A DNA stretch of 64,000 nt, taken from the NCBI GenBank assembly GCA_037176725.1, contig JAZBRS010000026.1, positions 101,787,501 through 101,851,500 on the forward strand, given 5' to 3'. The notes under the pieces were generated by a model. The model was not told the origin of the DNA, ran no database searches, and saw only the letters and a program-made list of their open reading frames with translations. This DNA comes from Posidonia oceanica (Eukaryota > Streptophyta > Magnoliopsida > Alismatales > Posidoniaceae). The translations under genes and the position numbers were made by a program. Shown piece by piece: positions 20,327 to 31,558 of this stretch (positions are counted from its first letter, which is position 1; the number at the start of each line of letters is the position of its first letter).

Positions 20327-23300
20327 TTAGTTGCTGGAACCAGTAGACGACGAGACCAAGGAGTCATATGCAGCTTCAACAAGTTGATGAGATGCACCAG
20401 ACGTAGAATCAGGAATCCCTGCAATACCAATAGAGATAGTAATATCATAGACAGTTTGAAAGACTTGAGTCTGGTCCTACTCTACTGCATGTGCTAAATT
20501 ACATAAAAGAAGACCTCTGAATCATACACTGTGAGAAGGATATCTATCCAAAAAATCAACATAGTAATCATCTAAAATATCAGTGAAAAAGAATTTCTAT
20601 AATGATTTTTAAAAATCATAGAATTTCTATTTAACCAGATACCTAACACCAATATGTTCCAACATGTTAACTCTGCACTTGACCAAGTCGTTGTAATCTT
20701 ACGACACATTCTTAAGAGTGTAAAATTATTCGCATATTCTTTAAAATACTATTTACATACCAAGATATGTATTGTTTACATGTTTAGAAAAGTTAAACAA
20801 CTACCTGCATGCTCAATCGGGAGCCACTTTAGGAGTATGCAAGCACAATGTATGCTTTTGAAAGACTAATTGTTTGGTTCAGCTTATCACAAGGATTTTT
20901 TTTTTAAAGAAGACTTGAACCAGATGGTGACTAGAACTGAAGCATGAAAATTATCCTCTTCAACACATGATCAGAAGAAACACCATTTTTTTCGTAGAAA
21001 CTTTCTTGCCAAAAAGTTGAGTATAACGCTACCTAAGTAATTAATTAGAAACCCTTTTTCGACAAGGGAGTAATTTAATCATTCCATGATCACTTGCTTA
21101 GTCAGATCAACAATCTTACTAACAGAAAGTAACTGTTTAAGAACATGCAAGTATGAAACTTTAGTTTTAAAAATGTAATATTATACATTTTGGGATGTAC
21201 CCTACTACCCTTTAGCTATATGGACATCAAACACAAATATCTGTAAATGAAGCATGCGAATTCATGCAATGGTCCTTAATTTGAAGCTTCACATTTCCTT
21301 TTCTTCGGGACCTGATTTATGCAGAAAAACTTTAATTTCCCAAATTTTCTTATGACTTATCTAGATTTTCTGGATTCCAGCAAAATCAGATTCATGCAAA
21401 CATGGCATATTCAACCACTTATCTGTGTTCTAGTAAGGGAATACGCTTATCTTCAAAAGATATAAGGGTATGCTTCTCCAACTATGCAGTTTATAAAATC
21501 TTCCTAGGTGGAATCCCACAACAAAGATAAAAGAGAACAAGGAATATCGTCAGATTAAGAGGAATTGCAAGGTTGTCTATCAGCATAAGTTCGAAGCTGT
21601 AAGATCGAAAACCATCTTTATGTAATATGATCATTAGACAACTTGATTGCTTGTGTTTTGTATATAACATAGAGAAGATGTACTCTGAATCTTAGTTTGG
21701 ACTTCGGTTTGTAAAACCGAATAGGCATCAAAATGTCTTTAATACCAGTTACAACATCATGTCAAAAAATGATAATGCATACCAATTTGGAGAAAGACAG
21801 AAGGGTAGGCATGGCTCAGCAAGTACACAAATCATCTACAACAGCCTATTCATGACAACAAAAACCTTTGCCCATTATCACTGAATGTAAAAGCAACGAT
21901 CAAAACCGGTGGGTAAAAAGATTGCCCATGGAAAAATGCCTTTTTGCTGTTGACTACTCGTTGCTGTTTATATCCTCCGAAGAGCCACTTCCTCAGTCTA
22001 TAAGAGGGATGGAGTTAATGAGAAACTTCTTCGGGTACAACCACAGAGTTTATGAGATAAAACTTTGAAACTGAAGGAGGAAACAATATTTATACCTTCA
22101 GGTCCTTCACCATCGGCAGGAGCATAAGCAGATCGCCTTGAACGAGCTTGATGTTGATGTGTTGGCTGAGAATAAAAAAATTAAAAGCATGCATCAAGTA
22201 TATGAAATTAGTCTGGAGTAAAAACAGATAACATAGAAAATAACTTTGTTAACTTCTTCCTATAGGATCTGTTTTCCTATAGGATCACATAACAACCAGA
22301 GTCTATCCGGATTCCACAACTCAGAACTTCTGCAGGTGCTGAGACACCTCCACCTCACTCACCGGCTTCAAATAGTTGAGAACCATTTTGGCGTGCTTGG
22401 AGCTCATCACTAACTGCTCGTCCAACTGTGAAAGAATCAGACCCTGCAAGTTACCCTCCATTCCACCTGCTCCAACACAACTTTTCTCCTTAAGGAAGTA
22501 CCCCCCTAACAACCGTCAGTTTCACATCTAATCCCAACTTGTCAGGAACCATAATGACCCAGATCACCTTCAACAGAAGTTCTAGGTTGAGGAATCTGGA
22601 TAAATCGTGGCTGTTAAGTGATCCTATAGGAAGACAAAACCACCGCTGCCAGGATGTATGCATGGAGATAATATGAGAAACTTATGGAGTTAATTTTTGA
22701 GTATTCAAAACCTCCACAAAAACATGCACAGAAGCATAATTAATTGACAACATGCAGATGGCATGCTGTTGCACCAGAAAAAATGAGGAAAGAAAAGAAA
22801 CACTAACTAGCATCTAGAGGAGTGTATGGCCCAGAAACATGGAATCCACTATCCAGAATAAAATATGAAATAGGAACATCACAGATCAGGAGGATACCTG
22901 CAACTTTGGCCGAAGTGCCTCAAGTGATCCTTTTGGTTTTTCAACAGGTCCACCTTGCTGTCATGTATCAATCAAAATGAGAACTAAGGTATCATTGAGC
23001 TTTATTTGTGAAACCTTCTCTTTAATCAATCTATATATTAGATAAAAAAAAACCTTTCCCAATGCCCAATCAGCAGAATCAAAGAAAGCACGCTCATGGT
23101 CCTGAAAAGAAAAACAGTAAAATAATTCCTTGGTAAGCAGAAACAAGTTAGAAAGTGACACATTCATCTGTTTGGCATTGAAGATATCATCCTCTGAACA
23201 CAATTGGAAAATACCTTGGAAATTAGTGGTGGTTTCTTGGGTAACATGCCCCCATACTTCTTCTTGAGTACTTCCTCCTGTAGAAGTGCAAGAAATACTA

Positions 23301-23484
23301 AAATGATGAATAACCTATAAGCTTATAAGTCACATATTTTGACAATTAAGGCAACCGGAAAACTAACTGGTGCACATGACTCCATATAACTAAGGCTTAC
23401 CTCCTCTTCATATGATGGCATCGAATTCCCCTCACTTTGGTCCACATTGTGGCCATCCCCTTCAGCCGGACTCATGCTTGACAT
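20327..23484 (-). CDS. endosulfine / ARPP-19 family PP2A-regulator protein, six coding exons, 138 aa
   Basis: The CDS joins 23484-23401, 23277-23215, 23101-23054, 22957-22898, 22165-22096 and 20418-20327. That is 417 nt in one frame, with GT-AG introns and a TAA stop. The core reads 'LKKKYGGMLPKKPPLISK', then 'DHERAFFDSADWALGK' (residues 50-65), then 'KPKGSLEALRPKLQ' and an Arg-rich 'RSRRSAYAPAD' tail. This is the standard plant endosulfine layout. The Phe-Asp-Ser-Ala-Asp-Trp motif corresponds to the animal FDSGDY site, whose Ser is phosphorylated by Greatwall kinase so that the protein inhibits PP2A-B55 and promotes mitosis. In plants the role is inferred from conservation. The start ATG follows the 3' splice site of a 5'UTR intron by no bases, so the whole leader lies in the upstream exon. 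Intron 23485-25555 is large (2.07 kb). Confidence 0.93.
20419..22095 (-). other. last intron of the endosulfine gene
   Basis: The intron is 1,677 bp, flanked by a GTATAA donor and a TTGCAG acceptor as read on the minus strand. It is AT-rich and contains no recognised element or RNA gene. Open frames inside it (for example 21868-22068) look like chance. Confidence 0.75.
22274..22632. mobile_element. 359-bp inverted-repeat element with a possible captured coding fragment, in an endosulfine intron
   Basis: The ends are imperfect terminal inverted repeats of about 48 bp. The left end runs TTCCTATAGGATCAC, TAACA, CCA, TATCC and GATTCC; the right end carries the reverse complement in the same order with a few differences. 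An extra copy of the terminal CTTCCTATAGGATC lies just outside at 22256-22269. The interior holds a minus-strand open frame (22512-22321, 63 codons) with protein-like text such as 'GLILSQLDEQLVMSSKHAKM' that I could not assign. No target-site duplication was clear. It may be a MITE-like or foldback element that picked up a gene piece. Confidence 0.6.
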
Positions 23485-25555
23485 CTTGAAAAAAAAAAAT
23501 ACTGCATAGAAGCAAAAATAGAAAGGGGTAAGAAAATGAATGTGCTGATAAAATAAGCAAGCATGTGTGACGTGCATATTATGTTTTTAAATTGTTTGGT
23601 GAATTGCAGGCATCCCAAAAACTAAGATAGAGATAGATGCGAGGAGTATCTTCAATAAGAAGGGCACATTCCTAGAGTTACATATATAAACAAGAGGGTA
23701 AGGTTAAGATACAATGTGGACATCTAATATAAATAAATTTAAAAAATAAATAAAAAGCTAAGGCCCTAGGGGAATAAGATGATAAAAAAACAAATTGAGA
23801 GATCCATGGTCCGGGGATAAGATTAACAACTAGCTTAAATAGAAACTTCATTAACGATTAGCTCGCATAGAAACCTACTTAAGTTTCTGAAGAAAGCATC
23901 TGAGATATGAATAATATCTCAAGCGACAAGAAAACATTGCATCTAGTTTCTCAAATAAGCACAACATTTGATTTACATTTCATTGTTTTTCTCCCACTTC
24001 CTTTTCCCCCTTATACGTAAACTTACTTCCAAAAAGAATCTAGATAACCAAGAAAATACTTCTACCATATCCCATTCATGCAAACTGGAGATTAAAAAAA
24101 ACAAAAAAAACTAAACATATACACCATTTCAAATCACAACCAACTGGCATTTAGCATTCAATAGGCAGAACTAAGCCATCTCATTTGCTAAATTCTACCA
24201 AGTCATTTGTTTCCCTTCTCTACTGTAACTGAAATTTAGATGTAAATATCTCAGAAATGGCTAAGAAAAACATGGTTGTATTAAGCGTGTACTAATATTG
24301 GAAAATCTGGACAAGAGACAAGTACGAAACTAACAAGACATTCCATTATGCAGACTTAACAACAGCAGAAATCAGAAATGGTGTATTGTGATAGCTTGTT
24401 GAAAAATGTATCTAAATTCTAAACCTTCTTGAAATTCATATATATCTACATAGCACTGAATAGCTGATGAAGATTGAAACTTTTTGCTATCCGGTATTGT
24501 GATACAAAGCATCAACAGATTCAGACATTATTTGACCATTCAACAACAATGGGAGAAGTAGCAAATCTTTTGAGGTGGTGAATTAGTTATAGAATGCAGA
24601 TCCTCTTATAGGAGGTGAGTTTGTTTTTCCACAAGCAAGTCATTCTAGGAGAAGTGGCAAATCATTTGAGATGCTTCACATATCTTTCAGTGCGGATGCA
24701 AAAGGAACAGATTCGGACAGACAAGGCATGGTTTTCAGGCAAGTAATCAAATTTAAAATTACATTGTTAAGTTCGTAAAACCTAGAGCAGGTGAGAGAAG
24801 ACTATATAATTATGAACTCGCCAAAAGGGAAAATACATAATCATAGATAAACTTAGGTGGTTTAAGAATTAGTCATATACATACAGAATAAACCAAAGGT
24901 TATGGGAGGAAGCTAGCCTCCTAATTATACTCTCAAAAGAAATTAATTACCAAAGAAGTACTTCATAAATGATGCACGAAGCGCACATTCATTGTAGAAT
25001 TGTAAGCAATTACCTTTTCTTTTTTTCTTTTTTTCGAAAAACGAACATGTCAATGATTCAATGAAGGAACCTTTTCCATCATTAATTAGTCAACCCTTTA
25101 AACCGAGCAAAAGAAGGAACTTCATGGGCGTATAGACACAGGGGAAGACGAGGCAATGGAAAAAAATATCTAGAATTAGAAACCAAATAAAATATTCACC
25201 AACCAAATGCAGGAAATAACAGGGGATGAAAAAGGAGTAAACTTTATCATTTCTTTTAATCCAACAACAAAATGGCAAATGGGTACCCTTTTCATCACCC
25301 CAAAAAAACAAAACATACGCAAGAAAACCCCAGAAAAAAGGACCTTCAAGGTACACTAATCCATCAGCTTTAACAGAAAAGGAGGATTTTTCCAATGATA
25401 TAACAAACATAAGCAACACGACCCAGATCAAAAACGAGATATCACTCGAAGCATATCAAATCGAGGCAAAAAATCCTCGAATACTAATAAAGATCGGATC
25501 TTTTTCAATAGAACAGCTCCAAACTAATCGAAAAAAGAGAGAAGGCAAACCTTAC
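23485..25555 (-). other. 5'UTR intron of the endosulfine gene
   Basis: The donor is CCAG|GTAAGG (exon ends at 25556). The acceptor is a T-run then CAAG directly before the start ATG at 23484. The intron is 2,071 bp, AT-rich and without recognised elements. A long first intron inside the leader is common in plant housekeeping genes and may affect expression. Confidence 0.8.
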
Positions 25556-25640
25556 CTGGATATCAAAAAAGAGCAGATCCGTAAAACCAATGGAAGAAGA
25601 GAGAACTGCAGAGAGATGGGTGAATTGGAAACTGGGAAGG
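25556..25640 (-). other. 5'UTR exon of the endosulfine gene (upstream edge uncertain)
   Basis: The minus-strand sequence ending CTCTTTTTTGATATCCAG before the donor GTAAGG at 25555 is CT-rich and has no ATG, as expected of a leader. Its upstream edge is a guess, because the transcription start cannot be seen. Confidence 0.55.
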
Positions 25641-26040
25641 GTATTATCTGATGGAGCTGCAAATCCTTGTCACTTGTTCTGATTGGGTGTTCTTCCTATG
25701 TCCCGCTTGTGTTTTGGCAGAATGTTGAAAGGGAAAAGAAACTAAAAACGCGGAAAGAGAAGATCGAGTGGACAGGCAATTGGACAACCAAACCGAGTAG
25801 ACGTGGAGAAGATCACAGCCGTCCGTTTTCCTGACGGTGCATAGTCTCGTGTTCTCCTGAATTATTAAATAACGGAAGAGACTCGCTCCCTTCACCGGAA
25901 AAAAAAAATAAAAATAAAAAAAGCTCATATTAGAGAAACTAAGTAAAGTAATACACGGTGAACACTGTTCTCGCTCATTGTAGGGAGTTTTTCGACTGTT
26001 AGATCTGATAATGCTCTCTTCTCTTAGAGAGCATAGCGGT
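25641..26040. other. region upstream of the endosulfine gene, up to LINE-B
   Basis: About 400 bp separate the presumed leader from the start of LINE-B sequence. It should contain the endosulfine promoter. Long open frames on the minus strand here (25644-26054) have low-complexity Phe/Ser/Leu text and no family resemblance, so they are not called. No clear TATA box was identified. Confidence 0.4.
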
Positions 26041-26459
26041 CGGCTCAACCTCAAACCAGATACGTTGCTTGTGTGGACTGGTCATGGGGAAATTCCTACC
26101 CTTTTGACTTAAACATCTCAAAGCCTGGGCAAGCTCTAGGGGGAGTCTGGTTCTTATGCAACTACCTCTTCGGAAGGTTGATCCTTCTTTCCTTACTAGT
26201 CCTATTCTTTTTGAGACTTCTCTTTTCTCATCCTCCTCCTCACCTTCTTCTCTACTTTCTTCTAAGAGAGGTTCTCCTCCTTCTTGAGATGGAGTTCACC
26301 CCTTTGACAATGTCCCTGGTGCATGCTCCTCCTCCATGACCAAGGATTCGGATCTTGTGTTTGAAGAGTGCCACTCCCCCTCCCCTCCACCTCCCCTCAG
26401 GGGTCCACCTATCCTCAGGATTCATGTTCCACCTCCATGATTAAGGAAGGAGGTAGATC

Positions 26460-26657
26460 TGTTAATATGACTCTTGTGTTTGAAGAGTGCCATTCTCCCC
26501 TCCCCTCTACCTCTCCTCAAGGATCTGTTAATATGGCTCTTGTGTCTGAAGAGAGCCACTCTCCCCTCCCCTCTACCTCTCCTCAAGGATTTGTTAATAT
26601 GGCTCTTGTGTTTAAAGAGTGCCACTCTCCCCTCCCCTCTGCCTCTATCTCTCGTCT
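26460..26657 (+). repeat. 66-bp in-frame tandem repeat in LINE-B ORF1
   Basis: Three copies start at 26460, 26526 and 26592, and a partial relative lies at about 26350-26400. Each encodes 22 residues of the pattern Val-Asn-Met-(A/T)-Leu-Val, acidic residues, then 'CHSPLPSTSPQG' or similar. The unit length is a multiple of three, so the frame is kept. Confidence 0.9.
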
Positions 26658-27389
26658 ATCAGATCCAATAAGCTTGGTGGTGGAGGGCGGGGAGGATATT
26701 ACAGACACTACTTTTATGATGGCTATGCATTCCCCTATATCAGGGGTATGTGAATGCTCTCCTTCCCCATCCAAGGATGACCGGACAATTTTTATGACTT
26801 GTATAATATTTTCTGGCCCCCTCGAATGTGTATTGTTCTCGCTGGCCATTTTTACCCCAAAGTTGGTTGGTGGTGATGGCGATGTGTCCTCTCCGACAAC
26901 TTCTCATCCTAGGTTGGATTCTCGACCTGCCGGAAATCGGGCGCCGTTGTCATCGCCGGACAAACGGCCAGCAACAATTAATTCTGCATCATTAGGCGAG
27001 ATTCGTGTCATTAATTCGACATTTAATGACTTCTTCGGCCCCTAAACCTCTATTTTGCATTCTGCTTTTAATTATACGACTTTTAATATTACCATTACTC
27101 AGAATTATAAGTATCTTAATTGGCTTCATGAGGATAAGCATGATCATGATTCATCTAAAAGTATATTAACGTCGCCCTCTTCCCAAGGACTGTCTAGCGA
27201 TTCGGATCCTCCCATTTCAAACGCCTCGATTGCCTCGTCGCTTGATTTATTGGCTAACTCTGTCTACAACTCTTATAATGATGCAATTTCTGGAGTTAAT
27301 TCTTCTAACCCTATGCATTTACCTGTCACTAATTCGGTAGCATTAATGGCCCTACCACCTTCTGACAATGTGTGGACTTCCTCCTTTTC

Positions 27390-27446
27390 TTTCTGTCCCA
27401 ATCTTTTAAATTCTTGTCTTATTTCTGTCCCAATCTTTTAAATTCT
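27390..27446 (+). repeat. 32-bp direct duplication that breaks the ORF1 frame
   Basis: The same 25 bases begin at 27390 and again at 27422, separated by a 7-base filler, giving a net gain of 32 bp. Because 32 is not a multiple of three, it explains the switch of frame between the two halves of LINE-B ORF1. Confidence 0.8.
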
Positions 27447-29534
27447 CGTCGACTCAACCAATCCCCACGGGATATAATTTTTGGGAATTCTCCTTCTGTT
27501 TATCGCCCTATCACTCCTAAGGATCTTGCCATAAATGCTGGAGATTTGGTGCCTGGCGTAAATGGTGCATGTGTTTCTTTTGGTTCAAGATACCTCCCGT
27601 TGGCATCCCCCTCTCCTAAACACCATCTCTTGATGCAAAACAGAGCCTTCTCTTCTCCCAATCCCCACCCTTTCATCTTTGGATCACAATCCACGTCTCC
27701 GGTGACTGGTTGGCAAGTCGTGAGGAGGAAGAGAAGGAATCATCCTGGGCCTCTTCACCTGTTCTGTGCCTCGAAAAGTAGGTGCTTTAAATGCGGTTTG
27801 TTGGGACATTATAAGAACCGTTGTCGGTTTAATGGATTGTGCTTTAAATGTAAATCTTCTTTTCACTTTGCGGCCATCTATAGATTCTTTCCTAAGGCTC
27901 CTGTGAAGTGGAAGACTATGGTCAAAGTCTCAAATCCCTCTGCTTCATTTATGGCTGAACTAACTCCCCAATATCCTATCATTATTCTCCCATCAGACGA
28001 AACTTATGACTAGTTGGAGTATTTCTCAACCTGTGCCTTAGCCTCCACTCCTATGGGAAAAGAAGAACAAGCGTCTCACTTGGCCCGCCTATGGTTCCAT
28101 TCTTCTGAATGGGATATTATTGATCTTACAGGTGAAAATTTTTTAATTAAGTTTCTGTCCCAAGCTGCTAGAGACGAGGCACTCGATTCCTCTGGTAATA
28201 CCCTTCCCAACATCCCGGTTATAGTACTCCCCTGGTCCGTTCACTTAAACTCGGTCTATACCCTAAGTGAGGAAGGTTTCTGGATCCGTATAGAAGGACT
28301 CCCACAACATCTTTGGAGTGTAAACCTTTTCTATAGGATGATCACAGATTTTGCTGATTTCTTGGAAGTCAACTTTAGCCAGGAGAATACCCGGTTCCTT
28401 GGTTTTGTCAGGCTCAAAGTTCGGCTTCATTTGGATAAGGATCTCCCTGACCTGCGGTATATTTCTTATGCTACAGATGTTTATGCCATCAGGTTCGCTA
28501 GGGTCTGAGACATTTGTTCTTTCCCTTCTTCTTCATGGGATACGCAGCCTAGTCATTTCACTATGGGTTCTTTCTTCGCAAGAGGATAACACAAACACCC
28601 CCCCCCCCCGCATTTTGTTAATCCAAGTCTTCTTCCCAAACCCTAGCCTAAGAAGCCTGCCTCCAAAGCCCCTGAATATAGACCCAACCCAGCAACACCA
28701 AGAGCCCCTGTGGCTAAACCAAGTGAAAAAGGAGCTATCCTTATTGCCACGGTGGCCACTCTTACCCCTCCCTCAAACCCTAACAATGAGTACATCTGTA
28801 ATGACCCGAACTTGGGGCACAGTGCAAGTGAGGTTAGGAGTTGCTTCTCCCCCTTCTTTCCCACTTCTCTTTGTTCTTATCCTTCTTTCTTTTCTTTCTT
28901 CTTTTCTTTTTCTCGAAAATACTGATAAAGAAAAGGGAGAGCGAGAGAGAAAGTGAGAGAGAAGGATCGAGAGAGGGAGTAAGAGGCAGAGAAGGTTCGA
29001 GAGAGGAGAGGAGGGAAATGGGGCTGTGTCGTCGTCGCCGTCGTCGAGCGGAGGAGCAGAGGAGGAGGTCTGGAGCTGTGTAGCGGAGGAGGAAGCTTGC
29101 ATCGCCGTCATGACTCCGTTGAACGGTACACACTCCATTGATCCTTTCTTTGAATTCATGATGTGATAATAAGGATCATGATAGTGTGGGATTGTGTGGT
29201 GAATGCATGGTGAATGTTTTGGAATATTTTTAGAGAATTTATGGTGTATTTATGGCAATTAATGGCGGGAGGTGGATTTTTGGATGAATAGTGGCTTATT
29301 TGTTTTGGATTGTGATTTCTGACGATCCGTCCAACGGATCTTTGTGTTTCTTGTCCCATGTTGTAGATTGCTTCGAGATCTTCCATTGGGTTTGTGATTT
29401 GTAATTTTTGGTTGTTTGTGGTGGGATCAGTGGCCATTCCCACCTTGGGGCAATTTTAGGTCGCCCTGGTTTGAAGTCTCTGTGTCATCTGGTTCGGCAT
29501 GCCAATCTTGCTCCTGGGTGTGAGCTCGGGCCTT

Positions 29535-29690
29535 CGTTCAGTCGACCGATCCATTCCGGTGTGCTGGACCAACGCTCAGGTTCGATCGACCGTTTGAAAC
29601 GGTCTGCCGAATCAGGCCCTGGATGCATTCCCAGGTCTCTGGTCCGGTCTACCTTTCCAAAACGGTCTGCCGAACCAGACCTTTGAACGC
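29535..29690 (+). repeat. hairpin blocks built on CGATCGACCG / CGGTCTGCCGAA in the solo LTR
   Basis: Three consecutive blocks of about 35 bp have arms such as GGTTCGATCGACCG and CGGTCTGCCGAATC that pair around a TTTGAAA-like centre. The third reads GGTCCGGTC...GGTCTGCCGAACC. They resemble, in sequence style, the TTCGGTATACCGAA units in the solo LTR at 33461. Confidence 0.7.
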
Positions 29691-29849
29691 ATTCATGGGT
29701 GCTTTTGGGTTAGGTTTTGGGGTAGTTTAATATGGTAAATTACTAGATTGCCCTTATAGGTAATTATGGCACAATAATGATTAGGATAATCATTAGAATG
29801 ATATAAGGAATGCCTAAAACGAATTAGTAAAATTCCCTGGGAACTATGG

Positions 29850-29864
29850 TTAGTATAAAAGATT
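29850..29864 (+). promoter_or_regulatory. possible TATA box of the 2,728-bp LTR
   Basis: TAGTATAAAAGATTA is a good TATA-like sequence about 1.06 kb into the LTR. No start site can be confirmed from the sequence. Confidence 0.3.
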
Positions 29865-31514
29865 ATAGAACTTAGAAATAATAAGTTCTCCCCTGAATGG
29901 TTTTGTTGGACATTAGGGTTGATAATTAACCCTAGGTTTAGATGTGATTCAGTGTTTAGTGTTGGTGTCCGGTATTGTAAGTCGAGTGGGACTTCGAGAC
30001 CGTGGTTTTGGCTTTGGCCTGGTTCTCTGTGCCAGTTTTTGCATGGCTTTTCTGTGGTGCTTGATTTATGATTCCATCGAAGCTTTTAAAGGAAAGATTG
30101 TTATGGTCTTGTGGTGATATTTAGATGGTTTTTGAAATGGTTTTCAAAAAGATTTTTGAAAGAAGATGCATTTGTTTGCAAAATGTTTTGAAAAGGATTT
30201 CCGTAGTTTTGTGGATCGAGAGACTGAAGCTTCTGATCGGCGGACTCAGGATGCCTAGTTGGTTGAGAGTCAGTTGCCTAAGGTGAGGTCAGTGGTACAG
30301 TTGGGCTCGGTGAAATAGATGGATTACCCTCTGTGCCGGTGCTGGCTGGGGTTGGGGTTAGAGTCCCTAGACACTCGGGCACCAAAGGGGCGTCAGAGAA
30401 TGCAACCCCGTGTACTGAGAAAAGATATAAATTGAGGGTTGAGTTTCCACAGTGGTGGTTTCTCTCACATGGGGTAGCTCACTGCGGTAGTGCAGTTGAG
30501 AGAAGCTGGAGTCTTCAATAACTACTTGTGGCCGGGTCGGTTGCATGTGGCCAAGGTGACACGACTAGTTTTCACGCTGGGTGTGTGCGTTGTGGTTTTG
30601 GACTTGGTTTGGCAAACAGATAGCCATTCCAAGTATGCTGCTGAGCTCTGGTTTTGTGTTGGCTTGAGCTTGGTATGGCAAAGAGTAGCCATTCCAAGTA
30701 AGAAATGAGATTTCAAATGATGCATGTATTTTGAAAGAAAAGTGCATTGGTTTTGGAAAGCATGTTTTAAAGGATCTGTGCTTATGGGGCAATGGTAGAT
30801 TGCCTCGTTGTAGTTTGTGGCATCAAAGATAGGATGCCTACTTTTCTGAGATTGATGTGTTTTGGTTGCTGGGCGCCTATGTGGCGTTGCTGTTTGATCC
30901 TGTGTTTGACTTTGCTTGCTGTGTTGCGTATTCTGGATGCAAATGAGAGCATTCAGACATGGTTGACTGTTTGACCCGACCAGTGAGTGCATGGGATCAG
31001 GCAGTGTGTTTTGTGTGGTTTTGGACTTGATTTGGCTGATGTGACCATCTCAAGCATGCATTGAGGATTTTGAAAGAGCATGCATATGATTTTAAAAGGA
31101 AAAGAGAAAAGAGAAAAGAGAAAAGAGAATTCAAAGGCATTGTTTTGTTGGTTGTTGTTGGCTGGGCAACAATGAGTTGCCTTGTCGAGTGGTTGGGGCG
31201 TCTAGGTGGGGCGCCTATGCTTGTTTGTTTTGCGGCGTGTTTACGCCGGTCCCCTCAGCAGTGGTCGCTGAGTGGGTTAGGTGGGGTGTGTGCTGGGTGA
31301 CCGTTTGAGTGGTCACTTACATGTGCTTTGTTTTTTGTACTTTGACAGGTGCAGGACAGGAGCAGCTTTAGTTAGTACACATAGGAGGGAGTCACTCAGC
31401 CACATATCAAGGGTTCTAGGTGAGCATATATAGTAGTTTTACTTCAGTTATTTATTAGATTTAAATTTGTTGTTTCTGCCTGGATTTAGGGGAAAAAAAG
31501 AGTGGCTAGGTTCG

Positions 31515-31558
31515 GGATGTTACAACATCCCTCAACGGATGTTACAACATCCCTCAAC
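31515..31558 (+). repeat. 22-bp perfect tandem duplication across the solo-LTR/LINE-B junction
   Basis: Positions 31515-31536 and 31537-31558 are identical. The unit contains the last 10 bases of the LTR (GGATGTTACA), the target duplication ACATC and the next bases of LINE-B. It therefore arose after insertion of the LTR. Confidence 0.9.

Larger units (their letters stand above)
26368..28508 (+). pseudogene. LINE-B ORF1, N-terminal to middle part, with one duplication-caused frameshift
   Basis: Frame 1 is open from 26368 to about 27453 with one stop at 27043. The sense then passes to another frame (27372-28508) carrying 'GWQVV', a CCHC knuckle 'CFKCGLLGHYKNRCRFNG' (about 27780-27840) and the 'GFWIRIEGLPQHLW' region. 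A stop at 28011 and another at 28506 also interrupt it. The frame change coincides with a 32-bp duplication at 27390-27446; discounting one unit puts both halves in one frame. The N-terminal part includes 66-bp in-frame repeats. As in LINE-A, the product would bind RNA. Confidence 0.75.
26040..28796 (+). mobile_element. LINE-B segment 1: 5' region and most of ORF1
   Basis: LINE-B is a second L1-type element of the same broad family as LINE-A, shown by its matching ORF1 zinc knuckle and DUF4283-like region. This segment ends at the target duplication ACATC (28792-28796), where a solo LTR is inserted. The 5' edge is approximate. Confidence 0.8.
28797..31524 (+). mobile_element. 2,728-bp solo LTR with ACATC target duplication, inserted in LINE-B
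   Basis: The element starts TGTAATGACCCGAAC and ends GTTCGGGATGTTACA, which are near inverted complements. The 5 bp before (28792-28796) and after (31525-31529) are both ACATC. There is no internal coding region, so it is a solo LTR or a non-coding LTR-type element. The TGTAATG-type terminus and length suggest a Tekay/Del-like chromovirus, but this is inference. A GA/CT-rich stretch (28840-29000), three hairpin blocks (29535-29690) and degenerate 'TTGGACTTG(A/G)TTTGGC' repeats (30595-31060) are seen inside. Confidence 0.88.

Noticed and set aside
25644..26054. 136-codon minus-strand frame upstream of the endosulfine gene
   Set aside because: The text is not family-like, overlaps the expected promoter, and has no splice or start context linking it to a gene.
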